The notes under the pieces are model-generated. The model ran no database searches. It worked only from the letters and a program-made list of their open reading frames with translations, and was not told where the DNA came from. This document shows, piece after piece, positions 1 through 7,600 of a DNA stretch of 64,000 bases (the first letter of the stretch is position 1; each line of letters begins with the position of its first letter). The position numbers and the translations under genes were made by a program. Source of the DNA: Thermoactinomyces sp. DSM 45892. Its GTDB lineage: Bacteria > Bacillota > Bacilli > Thermoactinomycetales > Thermoactinomycetaceae. The stretch is from positions 158,947-222,946 of the forward strand of contig NZ_FNPL01000004.1 in the NCBI RefSeq assembly GCF_900107305.1, written 5' to 3'.

Positions 1-493
1 ACGAATCGTTTGAGATTGCATAGATGGGGACAACTAAGCGTCGAGTTGCCATCATTGTTTTTCCTTTTTCAGTCAGCATTAGTGTGGCAGAGACCACGAT
101 GTCTGCTTTGTTGTTCCCTTTGTCTCGAACATCCCAGACTTGCACATTGTTCGCAACCGAATCCGTCTTAATGTCGTTTAGCACTAAACCAGCTTGTTTG
201 TCGATTCCCTTGATTAAGTAAGGCTCGAGACGTTTTTCTCGTTCATCCTTATCAGAGGAGTACCAACGAAAGTACTCATTTGCAAACTGTGTAGCTGTGG
301 TTCGTGCAGGCATGGAAACAGCTGGGTTTTTACTAAAAGCTTGAGCTGGCTCTTCATCATTTAACCAAGAAGTTATGTAGACAGAACCAACTACAACATT
401 CATCAGCAAAAGAGCCCATAGAAATAGGCGTTTTCGCTTAAAACCTTTTAATAAGGTAGGTTTGGGACGATCATAATAATTTCTCAAATGCAA
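1..493 (-). CDS. TcpC-like conjugal transfer protein, N-terminal part (runs off the left edge)
   Basis: Reading the minus strand from a TTG at 493 (or TTG at 487) gives an uninterrupted frame to the window edge, about 160 residues. A basic N-terminus is followed by one membrane segment (about residues 20-40, rich in L, V and W), then a soluble extracytoplasmic part with an ATQFANEYFRWY stretch. This layout fits the TcpC/Orf13/ConC family of Tn916- and ICEBs1-like elements, bitopic proteins that are part of the conjugation channel. A GGAGAAGGA ribosome site (498-506) precedes both TTG codons. The family call is from memory of the pattern and not from an alignment. If right, an integrative conjugative element, or its remnant, lies to the left. 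Confidence 0.55.
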   Translation of the reverse strand, partial: MHLRNYYDRPKPTLLKGFKRKRLFLWALLLMNVVVGSVYITSWLNDEEPAQAFSKNPAVSMPARTTATQFANEYFRWYSSDKDEREKRLEPYLIKGIDKQAGLVLNDIKTDSVANNVQVWDVRDKGNNKADIVVSATLMLTEKGKTMMATRRLVVPIYAISNDS

Positions 494-632
494 TCTTCCT
501 TCTCCATCAAAATGAAAAGCAATTTTTGTGTACTTTTTTAAAATAATAAAGTCTTCTATTCATAATATATAAGAAAAAAATTTGTATCAATAGAAAGATA
601 AGAAGTTCTTAAGATTGTACGCATTTCTTGAT

Positions 633-660
633 TTGAAAGATAAATCCGTGGAAATAATAG
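633..660 (+). promoter_or_regulatory. candidate sigma-A promoter of the small ORF at 704
   Basis: TTGAAA (633-638) and TAATAG (655-660) are separated by 16 bases in an AT-rich stretch. They lie 44 bases upstream of a small ORF that has a strong ribosome binding site and a downstream hairpin. This is a pattern match only. Confidence 0.3.
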
Positions 661-703
661 AAAACAGAGTAGCATAAAGATATAGAACAATGGGGGTGGG
701 AGA

Positions 704-784
704 GTGAAAGGATTAACAGCGATCAAGACCTTTGTGGAAGTGATTTTTAGTGTGTGGATTGGAAATGAGAGAGGCGGCATCTAG
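704..784 (+). CDS. possible 26-residue hydrophobic peptide
   Basis: A GTG start with an upstream purine-rich GGGGGTGGGAG opens a 26-codon frame: MKGLTAIKTFVEV, then IFSVWIGNERGGI. The peptide is basic at the N-terminus and amphipathic or hydrophobic in the middle. It sits alone between a candidate promoter (633-660) and a perfect 14-bp hairpin (807-840), which makes a real short transcription unit plausible. It matches no family I know. It could belong to the conjugative element at the left edge, or be chance. The larger antisense frame over 556-780 has neither a promoter nor a convincing protein. Confidence 0.3.
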   Translation: MKGLTAIKTFVEVIFSVWIGNERGGI

Positions 785-806
785 ATATGGGAGCAACAAA
801 AATATG

Positions 807-846
807 AGGGATGGTTCTATGTGAAGATAGAATCATCCCTTTCTTC
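807..846 (+). terminator. intrinsic terminator (hairpin)
   Basis: The arms 807-820 and 827-840 form 14 uninterrupted pairs (one G-U) with a 6-base loop, followed by a T-rich TTCTTCT. It closes the small transcript from 704 and separates it from the radical SAM gene at 952. Confidence 0.6.
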
Positions 847-951
847 TATGGATCCACCCAATTCCTCCTTGCGCATCTACTAAACATTTGGCAGAGTTAA
901 AATGAACAAGAGAAACACGAAATAAACACACCAGTTAAATGGGGAATCATC

Positions 952-1767
952 ATGGTAGAGTTTAAGGAGATTACATCCCGAACTATTTTAACCCCTGCCA
1001 ATGGTTCGCTGGATGGAAGTCGATTTACATTTACTCTAAACCCGTACGTAGGCTGTGTATTTGGCTGCAAGTATTGCTATGTGCGAGAGATGCCAGCAGC
1101 GAAGTATCGAGAGGCTGAGTGGGGGGAGTATGTTGATATTAAGACGAATGCCACGCAATTGCTAGAAAAAGAGATTCAGAAAGCGAGAAAAAAGGGGACA
1201 CCTGTATCGATCTTTATGAGTACTGCGACTGATCCCTATCAAGGGGTGGAAGCGAAAACGAGGTTAACACGCTCCCTTCTCGAAGCGATGTTGTCCCAGA
1301 TGGATGAGATCGATTACTTGATGATACATACGCGGTCGCCCTTAGCCAAGAGGGACATCGATCTTTTCCGAGAGTTTCAGCAGAAAATCATCGTGAGTAT
1401 GACGATTGAAACCGATCTAGAGAAGGTTCGAAAGGTATTTACGCCGAGTGCTCCGCCTATTCCTGCAAGGCTAGCGACACTGCGAGAGATTACGGAAGCT
1501 GGAGTCCCAACGAGAGCTTCGATTTCGCCCATGCTCCCCTTAAGTAAACATATAGCGAGGACGTTACGGGGTGTTACGAGCCAAGTGGCGCTAGATGATT
1601 TTTTTATGGGAGATGGAAGTCGTGGTAGGCGGACGGAGCGCATGAATATAAAGAAGCTTTATGAACAGCTAAACTTGTTGCAGTGGTTTGAACGGGGAGC
1701 ATATAAGAAAGTATTGGTTCTTTTAAAGGAAGAGTTTGGAGAGGTAGATGTATTTAATGAGGTATAA
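952..1767 (+). CDS. radical SAM protein of the SplB-like group (COG1533)
   Basis: The 271-residue protein carries the motif CVFGCKYC near residues 35-42. This is the CxxxCxxC set that binds the [4Fe-4S] cluster and S-adenosylmethionine of radical SAM enzymes. The following STATDPYQ and TIETD segments are typical of the spore photoproduct lyase-like / Rv2578c-like group. The substrate is unknown. True SplB is longer and carries an extra conserved cysteine, so this is a relative and not the spore DNA repair lyase. The start is ATG with a GGGGAA ribosome site. The gene is monocistronic and closed by a hairpin at 1774-1809. Confidence 0.8.
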   Translation: MVEFKEITSRTILTPANGSLDGSRFTFTLNPYVGCVFGCKYCYVREMPAAKYREAEWGEYVDIKTNATQLLEKEIQKARKKGTPVSIFMSTATDPYQGVEAKTRLTRSLLEAMLSQMDEIDYLMIHTRSPLAKRDIDLFREFQQKIIVSMTIETDLEKVRKVFTPSAPPIPARLATLREITEAGVPTRASISPMLPLSKHIARTLRGVTSQVALDDFFMGDGSRGRRTERMNIKKLYEQLNLLQWFERGAYKKVLVLLKEEFGEVDVFNEV

Positions 1768-1773
1768 TGGAGG

Positions 1774-1815
1774 AGCTAATTCGAGTGATATAGGTCTATC
1801 GAATTAGCTTCTTCG
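1774..1815 (+). terminator. hairpin terminator after the radical SAM gene
   Basis: AGCTAATTCGA (1774-1784) is perfectly repeated in inverse at 1799-1809, forming an 11-bp stem, followed by TCTTCG. The T-run is weak. It isolates the radical SAM gene from the cluster that starts at 1981. Confidence 0.5.
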
Positions 1816-1912
1816 AATCTACAACCCTTTTGTGAGTGGAATAAATATTCATACATATAAATATTAATTAAAATATAATAATATCTTTTATCAAAAAATA
1901 CAATTTAGTCTA

Positions 1913-1941
1913 TTGTGCATATTATAATTGTTATGTATACT
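1913..1941 (+). promoter_or_regulatory. sigma-A-type promoter of the ATP-grasp / TS-like cluster
   Basis: TTGTGC (1913-1918) and TATACT (1936-1941) are separated by 17 bases, 39 bases before the first ATG of the cluster. The surrounding 120 bases are very AT-rich. A GAGGGGG ribosome site follows. No other good promoter is evident until the gap at 4801-5015. Confidence 0.5.
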
Positions 1942-1980
1942 TTAATTCGTCAGTAAGAAATTTTCCTGAGGGGGACAGAT

Positions 1981-2853
1981 ATGTTATCTCTGCAAACAAC
2001 AGACTCCATGATAAATGGACTGAAAAGTATTGATATTCACGCAAACACTGTAGATGAATTAGTAAAGCACGGGATTACTCATATTTTGGACAAAGGGGAT
2101 CGGGTCTCAACGAGAGCGGGAGATGCTTTGCAAGCGTATGATGTGAATTATCTCTTACTAGACTCTAGGGATCGGGTGCATACGGCTCGTCCTCAAGCAA
2201 TCAAATACTTTGCTAGAGAGTTATGCGCTTACTTCCAAGGAAGCCTGAAAGTGGATGGCGGATTATCTAAAGCTTCAAAATTTTGGAACCATTTAGCTGA
2301 TCAGAACGGAAATATTAATTCGAACTATGGTTACTATGTGTTTTATCAGCCTGTTCCAGATGTAAAAATTAGTAGCCAGTATGATTGGGTTATTAAACGT
2401 CTTTGTGATAACCGGGATTCAAGACGGGCTATTATCAATATAAACCAAGGGATGCACAAGACCGCGACAAAAGATTTTCCTTGTACAGTAGCCATTAATT
2501 ATTTTATTAGAGAGGGTTTTTTGTGTTCGAAAGTATTCTCTCGCAGTACAGATGTGATCACTGGTTTGCCGTATGACATGGGCTTTTTTTCGTTTCTGAC
2601 AGAGCTTGTCTATCAAGATTTAGTAGATAGAGGCGTACCAGATTTGAAGCTAGGCTATACCATGATGGCTAGTAACTTCACTCAAATCTATGATCGACAT
2701 GCCGATAAAGCGCTTGATATTTCCGATAGCTTCGTACAGCAAGAATCGGTTATGATGCCGAGGATTACAAATGCAAGTGAGGTATTGGAAGATATCTACA
2801 ACGGTACTGCAAACAGTGAAGTGATGAAATGGGTTTATGAGAACGCTACGTAA
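1981..2853 (+). CDS. thymidylate synthase-family cytidylate (hydroxymethyl)transferase
   Basis: The 290-residue protein aligns by eye with thymidylate synthase along its core: ELCAYFQG (ELLWFLQG in E. coli), FWNHLADQNG, DSRRAII, the catalytic cysteine in DFPC (Cys168), SRSTD (Arg188, Asp191) and QIYDRH (Tyr237, His240). The Asn that reads the uracil ring in synthases (GLPFN) is Asp here (GLPYD, Asp199). That change is the known mark of enzymes acting on cytosine nucleotides, such as T4 dCMP hydroxymethylase, and related enzymes open the mildiomycin and bacimethrin pathways. I therefore infer 5-hydroxymethylation of CMP or dCMP from methylene-tetrahydrofolate. It is the first gene of the cluster, behind a sigma-A promoter. 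It is unlikely to be the cell's thyA, since it also lacks the PCH histidine (Thr169). Confidence 0.8.
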   Translation: MLSLQTTDSMINGLKSIDIHANTVDELVKHGITHILDKGDRVSTRAGDALQAYDVNYLLLDSRDRVHTARPQAIKYFARELCAYFQGSLKVDGGLSKASKFWNHLADQNGNINSNYGYYVFYQPVPDVKISSQYDWVIKRLCDNRDSRRAIININQGMHKTATKDFPCTVAINYFIREGFLCSKVFSRSTDVITGLPYDMGFFSFLTELVYQDLVDRGVPDLKLGYTMMASNFTQIYDRHADKALDISDSFVQQESVMMPRITNASEVLEDIYNGTANSEVMKWVYENAT

Positions 2854-2871
2854 GCAGATGGGAGATAAGCA

Positions 2872-3429
2872 ATGAGAATCTTACTAACTTCAACCAATGA
2901 GGCGAAACAAAAAGCACTGCAAAATATAGTCAACCGATTTTATGATCAGGCTATCATCGAAACGATTTCGGTTGATTCAGGAGTGTCTAAAACACCAACC
3001 AATGATCAAGAAGCAATCCAAGGATGTTGGAATCGAATTGATCGAGCAAGGGAGATCAAAGGCGATTACGATGCCTATGTATCGTTTGAAGGATTGATTT
3101 CCAATCATGAATTCGGGATGTTCTTATACGGATGGTGCTTGTTTGTTGACGGTACGAAAAACGAATATGGCTTAGGGGCTAGTTCTCAAGTGATGGTTCC
3201 GCGATTTATCAGTAGCCAAATCTCGGCTGATGTAGAGTTTAGCGATGTAGTGAAAGCGGATTACCCCTCGCCACATCTTTCTAAAATGCCTGTGGTGGGA
3301 AGTAACGGTTTGTTTACGAATCTATGCTATACACGGGTTCAAGAGTTTGAGGATGCTGCTTTATGTGCACTGGGATATCTTCATAATCCCGCTAATGTGG
3401 GGGATCAACGCTCTGTACCTCAAAAATAA
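2872..3429 (+). CDS. DUF84 / YjjX-like inosine-xanthosine-type nucleotide phosphatase
   Basis: The 185-residue protein starts with a beta-strand and an STNEAKQKAL segment, followed by DSGVSKTP and EAIQGCWNRI. These are the conserved blocks of DUF84 (YjjX) phosphatases, which hydrolyse non-canonical nucleoside triphosphates. The usual GIEGG block is altered to SFEGL, so substrate choice may have shifted. It begins 18 bases after the TS-like gene behind a GGGAGA site, so the two are probably cotranscribed. In this context it could remove modified pyrimidine triphosphates (self-protection) or feed a pathway monophosphate. That role is inference. Confidence 0.65.
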   Translation: MRILLTSTNEAKQKALQNIVNRFYDQAIIETISVDSGVSKTPTNDQEAIQGCWNRIDRAREIKGDYDAYVSFEGLISNHEFGMFLYGWCLFVDGTKNEYGLGASSQVMVPRFISSQISADVEFSDVVKADYPSPHLSKMPVVGSNGLFTNLCYTRVQEFEDAALCALGYLHNPANVGDQRSVPQK

Positions 3430-3450
3430 ACAGGCTAGGATGATCGGGAT

Positions 3451-4800
3451 ATGGATCTAGTCATCAAAAACACTCATTTTCTGGATCGTACTTTCCAGAT
3501 TCGCTTTGGTTCCATCGTGGTAGAGAAGCAAAAAATAAAGCGGATTTTCTACAGTGAGTCGGAAGTAGGAACCTTTTTAGCAGAGAGTGGTTTCTCTGGT
3601 GGGGTTGTGGATGGTGCGAATCTCGTATGTATTCCTGGATTGACAAATGCCCATCTACATCCGAGTAAAGATTTATATCGAGGTCTTTTTTTAGGACAAT
3701 CACTTCCTACGATTCTTTCTTTGATCCATCAGCAAAACAGCCAAGAGTCAGACGAGGACCAGTATTGGGCCTCCTTGTATAGCTATAAGCGAATGATTCA
3801 AATGGGCGTCACCACAGTTGGTGTCTTTACCAGTCGATACCAACCTGACTTAAAAGCGGCAGAGGCATCCGGGATTCGTTGTTTTATCACGTATGCTGTC
3901 AATGAAAAGTGGAATGGGGATGGCGTATCGCCCCAAGTGATTTCAGATGAACAAGCATTTAAGCGTGTGGAGAGCTTTTTGGCGAGTGACAGAAGTGAAC
4001 GTATTTCACTTTCCATCGGGACTTCGTCTGAATTAACTTCGTCCCCTCAGTTTATGAAAGATCTTTACGAGGTGGCCAAGCGAAATGAAGTATTGTTTTC
4101 ACTACATGTGAGTGAAGGTGAAACACAATCGAACAAATGTAGAGAAGTACATGGTTTACACAGTGTTGAATTTCTAAACAGTCTTAACCTATTGACTGAA
4201 AACACTTTGTTGATTCATGCTTCTTTTCTAACTCCAAAAGAAGTTGAATTAGTAGCAAATGTACCTGTGAGGCTAGTAAGTTGTCCGTTAGCGAATGCTT
4301 TTGCCCAGTCTGGATTATTCGAGTTACTAAAATTGAATGACGGGAAATGTAGCATCGGACTCGGAACGGATGCTGGGATGATCAACCCACAAAATAACTT
4401 GATGGCAGATGCACTCTTTTCTTATTTTTCACAGCGTGTGATGAGTAGAGAAAAGCAAGTAGACTTCGAGAGCATTTTTAAAATGATCACGGTGGCGGGT
4501 GCTCAGGCCCTTGGCTTAGAGCGTGTTGGAGTGATTGAAGAGGGCTGGGAAGCAGACATAGCGGTCTTCTCTATTCCGGACCATGCCCCGATCGATGAAT
4601 ATAATCCGTTGCTTTTGATCTCCGAGATCCTAATGACATCGTTGGCGAGATATGTGGTGATCGGTGGGGAGCTTGTGATTGACGATTATGAGTTTAAGCG
4701 GATGGATGAGGGGTTTTTAAATCAGAAATTCTATGGCATTAAATCGAGATTAGCAACTCCGCTGATGGAGCACTTGCAGGCATTTGAAGCAGGTGAGTAG
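3451..4800 (+). CDS. amidohydrolase-superfamily deaminase (ATZ/TRZ, cytosine/guanine/SAH deaminase-like)
   Basis: The 449-residue protein has the full metal site of the subtype III amidohydrolases. It shows HxH in NAHLH (His68, His70), His219 with the proton-shuttle glutamate three residues on (HVSE, Glu222), His256 in LLIHA, and Asp307 in GLGTDAG. These enzymes deaminate or dechlorinate ring heterocycles (guanine, cytosine, S-adenosylhomocysteine, triazines). Lying third in the cluster, it could deaminate the cytosine-like product of the TS-like and LOG enzymes, but the substrate cannot be read from the sequence. It starts 21 bases after the DUF84 gene. Confidence 0.8.
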   Translation: MDLVIKNTHFLDRTFQIRFGSIVVEKQKIKRIFYSESEVGTFLAESGFSGGVVDGANLVCIPGLTNAHLHPSKDLYRGLFLGQSLPTILSLIHQQNSQESDEDQYWASLYSYKRMIQMGVTTVGVFTSRYQPDLKAAEASGIRCFITYAVNEKWNGDGVSPQVISDEQAFKRVESFLASDRSERISLSIGTSSELTSSPQFMKDLYEVAKRNEVLFSLHVSEGETQSNKCREVHGLHSVEFLNSLNLLTENTLLIHASFLTPKEVELVANVPVRLVSCPLANAFAQSGLFELLKLNDGKCSIGLGTDAGMINPQNNLMADALFSYFSQRVMSREKQVDFESIFKMITVAGAQALGLERVGVIEEGWEADIAVFSIPDHAPIDEYNPLLLISEILMTSLARYVVIGGELVIDDYEFKRMDEGFLNQKFYGIKSRLATPLMEHLQAFEAGE

Positions 4801-4877
4801 TTGCATATTAGCAGACAACGCTATTTTGATGCAGAGTTGGTAGTGGGTTGAGTAACTAGATATCGGATCTAGACCGG

Positions 4878-4938
4878 GTTATGTATCTGCCTACAGCTCA
4901 AATAGTAAGCCAGCGAAGATGTGTAGGAAGTCCGCTCC
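4878..4938 (+). repeat. dispersed intergenic repeat, copy A
   Basis: From 4895, AGCTCAAATAGTAAG is followed by a purine-rich GCGAAGATGTG and, at 4930-4938, GTCCGCTCC. This repeats, with few changes and a 3-base deletion, the segment 14521-14567, and similarity extends some 15 bases upstream of both. It lies in the 215-base gap between the amidohydrolase and the first ATP-grasp gene. Confidence 0.65.
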
Positions 4939-5015
4939 AGAGTGAGCGATTCTTCTGACCCTGATTAATAGTGAGTCAGAAAGTTTGATATGAATTAGTA
5001 AGGGAGTCGGGTACA

Positions 5016-6284
5016 TTGAGTCAAGAGAAAAGAAGAATCATGGTTGTGGAGCCGAATTGTTCAGGTGGTATCGAGCTATTGAAGAGTGCGAGAAGAATGG
5101 GTGTTGAGGTTCATGTGGTTACGCATGAAGACTTGTACCAGCAAAACTATTCCGCTGAGTTGAAAGAAATGATTGATCATACGCTGTTTACGAACTTCTG
5201 TGTGGAAGCAGAAGCGATAGCAGATATGGTTGAGTATGGCAAGAAAATAGGGATTGAGGGAGTTGTAGCAGGCTTTGAGTTCGTGTCTGATATGACGGTA
5301 AAAGTAGCGAGTGAATTAGGCTTGCCTACTCATGATCCGCTAAAATGTGAGGCGCTGAGAAGAAAAGATTTGATGCATCAACATTTTGTAGCGAATCAAG
5401 TTGCTTGCGCGAAATCGATCATTGTTCAAAAGTGGGATGAGTGTATCGCGGCGGCGCTTGAAATCGGCTATCCAGTTGTGATTAAGCCTTCTTCTAATGC
5501 AGGATCATGCAGTGTTTTTAAAGTGAATAGTGAAGAAGAGTTAAAGAAAGCATTTGAAGTGATTCATGCGAATAATGTGGAGTTCCCTCACGGTATGGCT
5601 CTGGATGATCATATGTTGATCCAAGAGTTCTTATCTGGGCCCGAGGTGAGTGTGGAAGTCGTTGTGTTCAATGGCGACGTTAGCGTACTGGCCATTACAG
5701 ATAAAACGACTACTACAGGAAATTACTTTGCCGAGATTGGCCACACTCTACCGTCTAAGTTATATCCTCGTGAACAGAAACTCGTGGTAGATATGACGAA
5801 GCTGGCTGTTCATTCTCTCGGATTGAAAAATGGGATTGGTCATGTCGAATTGAAGCTGACGAAGGATGGCGTGAAAATTATTGAAGTAGGGGCGAGAATG
5901 CCAGGGGATAAGATTCCGAATCTCTTATTACACGCTTGTGGAATCGATGAGGGCATCGTCTATATTCAAGCTTCGATAGGGCAATTTCCGGATGTGACAC
6001 CGAGGAACCATCAGTTTGCGGCGATCCAGTTTATCACGAGCGATTGCGAAGGGGTAATCGAATCGATTGGTAGATTGGAAGGAATCCAAAATGTTTCTTC
6101 AAACGGGGAAGAAGGAATCGTGGACGTCGAGATCTATGTAGAAGAAGGACAAAAAATCGGGGTCCCGATTAACAATATTGACCGAATTGGCCATATTATT
6201 GCAGTTTCCAATAGCTATGAAAGAGCGTCTGCTTTATGTTCGGAAGCATTAGAAAAAATCGAATTGCAAATCGTGGAGCAATAA
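5016..6284 (+). CDS. ATP-grasp carboxylate-amine ligase, tandem copy 1
   Basis: The 422-residue protein has an N-terminal Rossmann-like part, then the ATP-grasp fold. The lysine-bearing strand YPVVIKPSSNAGS is the ATP site, and HVELKL with IEVGARMPG holds the metal ligands. The layout matches carboxylate-amine ligases such as BacD that join amino acids using ATP. A TTG start is chosen because AAGGGAG lies 9 bases upstream and the copy at 6323 aligns from the same point (SQEKR/VQEKR). It differs from copy 2 in the metal loop (ARMPGDKIP against ARMPGGKIP). Acyl and amine substrates are unknown. It is likely involved in assembling the cluster product. Confidence 0.8.
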   Translation: MSQEKRRIMVVEPNCSGGIELLKSARRMGVEVHVVTHEDLYQQNYSAELKEMIDHTLFTNFCVEAEAIADMVEYGKKIGIEGVVAGFEFVSDMTVKVASELGLPTHDPLKCEALRRKDLMHQHFVANQVACAKSIIVQKWDECIAAALEIGYPVVIKPSSNAGSCSVFKVNSEEELKKAFEVIHANNVEFPHGMALDDHMLIQEFLSGPEVSVEVVVFNGDVSVLAITDKTTTTGNYFAEIGHTLPSKLYPREQKLVVDMTKLAVHSLGLKNGIGHVELKLTKDGVKIIEVGARMPGDKIPNLLLHACGIDEGIVYIQASIGQFPDVTPRNHQFAAIQFITSDCEGVIESIGRLEGIQNVSSNGEEGIVDVEIYVEEGQKIGVPINNIDRIGHIIAVSNSYERASALCSEALEKIELQIVEQ

Positions 6285-6322
6285 TTGTAGTTTAGTTGAG
6301 CTGATGATGAGGAGCGGAAAAG

Positions 6323-7588
6323 ATGGTTCAAGAGAAACGGAAGATCATGATCATCGAACCACATTGCTCAGGTGGCATTGAGCTATTGAAGAGTGCGAGG
6401 CGAATGGGTGTGGAGGTACATGCGGTTACGCATGAAGATTTGTATCAACATAGCTATTCCGATGCGGTAAAGGAAATGATTGACTATACGCTATTTACGA
6501 ACTTTTGTGAAGAAATGGAAGCGGTTTCAGATATCGTAGCATATGGCAAAAAAGTGGGGATTGAAGGGGTCGTAGCAGGTTTCGAGTTTGTGACCGACTT
6601 AGCGGTGAAAGTGGCGAATGAATTACATCTACCAACTCATGATGTGTCAAAGTGTGAGGCACTGAGAAGAAAAGATTTGATGCATCAGTTTTTTGCAGAA
6701 CATCAGGTTTCCTGTGCCAAAACGATTGTAGTTCAAACATGGGATGAATGCAGCACGGCGGCGCTTGAAATCGGCTATCCAGTTGTGATTAAGCCATCTT
6801 CCAATGCAGGGTCATGTAGTGTTTTTAAAGTAAGCAGTGTACAAGAGCTAAGGAAAGCTTTTGAAATCATCAGGCAGAATAATGTGGAGTTTCCGCATGA
6901 TATGCCCCTTGATGACCACATCTTGATCCAAGAGTATTTATCTGGGCAGGAAGTCAGTGTAGAAGTGGCGATTTATAATGGAGAGATCAGTGTACTGGCG
7001 ATTACGGACAAGATGACGACTTCAGGTAATCACTTTGCTGAAATCGGCCATACGCTTCCTTCTCATTTAGACACTCTGGAGCAAAAGAAGATCACAGATA
7101 TGACGAAATGTGCCGTTCGCTCCCTCGGATTGAATAATGGAATTGCTCATGTTGAAGTGAAACTGACGCAAGATGGTGCGAAGATTATTGAAGTAGGGGC
7201 AAGGATGCCAGGTGGGAAAATTCCTTGTCTCCTACTACACGCTTGCGGAATGGATGAGGGGATTATCTATATTCAAACCTCTTTAGGACGATGTCCGGAT
7301 GTCTCCCCTCGAAACGATCAATTCGCAGCTATCCGTTTTATTACCAGCGAAAAAGAAGGGGTTATTGAATCGATTGGTCGACTTGAGGAAATCCAGAAAG
7401 TTTCTACAGATGGGCAGGAAGGCATTGTGGATATCGAGATATATGCTAGAGAAGGAGAAAAAATCGGTGTCCCGATTAACAACATCGACCGAATCGGCCA
7501 TATCATTTCCGTTTCGAATCATTATGAAAAGGCATCTGCTCTATGTTCGGAAGCACTAGAAAAAATTGAATTGAAAATTGCTGAGTAG
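6323..7588 (+). CDS. ATP-grasp carboxylate-amine ligase, tandem copy 2
   Basis: The 421-residue protein is colinear with the gene just upstream and roughly three quarters identical by eye, with no frame interruption, so it is a tandem duplicate retained as an intact gene. Both copies keep VVIKPSSNAGSCS and IEVGARMPG. The differences are scattered in the N-terminal half and in the 160-250 region, where substrate specificity would be set. It starts with ATG after GAGGAGCGG, 38 bases behind copy 1. Keeping both copies suggests two different ligation steps or substrates, which is inference. Confidence 0.8.
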   Translation: MVQEKRKIMIIEPHCSGGIELLKSARRMGVEVHAVTHEDLYQHSYSDAVKEMIDYTLFTNFCEEMEAVSDIVAYGKKVGIEGVVAGFEFVTDLAVKVANELHLPTHDVSKCEALRRKDLMHQFFAEHQVSCAKTIVVQTWDECSTAALEIGYPVVIKPSSNAGSCSVFKVSSVQELRKAFEIIRQNNVEFPHDMPLDDHILIQEYLSGQEVSVEVAIYNGEISVLAITDKMTTSGNHFAEIGHTLPSHLDTLEQKKITDMTKCAVRSLGLNNGIAHVEVKLTQDGAKIIEVGARMPGGKIPCLLLHACGMDEGIIYIQTSLGRCPDVSPRNDQFAAIRFITSEKEGVIESIGRLEEIQKVSTDGQEGIVDIEIYAREGEKIGVPINNIDRIGHIISVSNHYEKASALCSEALEKIELKIAE

Positions 7589-7600
7589 AGGTGGACATCG

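Noticed and set aside
556..780. 74-residue minus-strand ORF in the gap after the TcpC-like gene
   Set aside because: Low-complexity hydrophobic reading of an AT-rich stretch with no ribosome site. It runs antisense to the better-supported small unit 633-846.
1981..2853. Annotation as ordinary thymidylate synthase thyA
   Set aside because: The Asn-to-Asp change in the uracil-reading position and the loss of other synthase residues argue against a dUMP substrate.
4951..4981. TTCTGAC/GTCAGAA hairpin before the first ATP-grasp gene considered as terminator
   Set aside because: Seven pairs with a 15-base loop and no T-run; insufficient for a terminator, though transcription of the second half of the cluster may start nearby.
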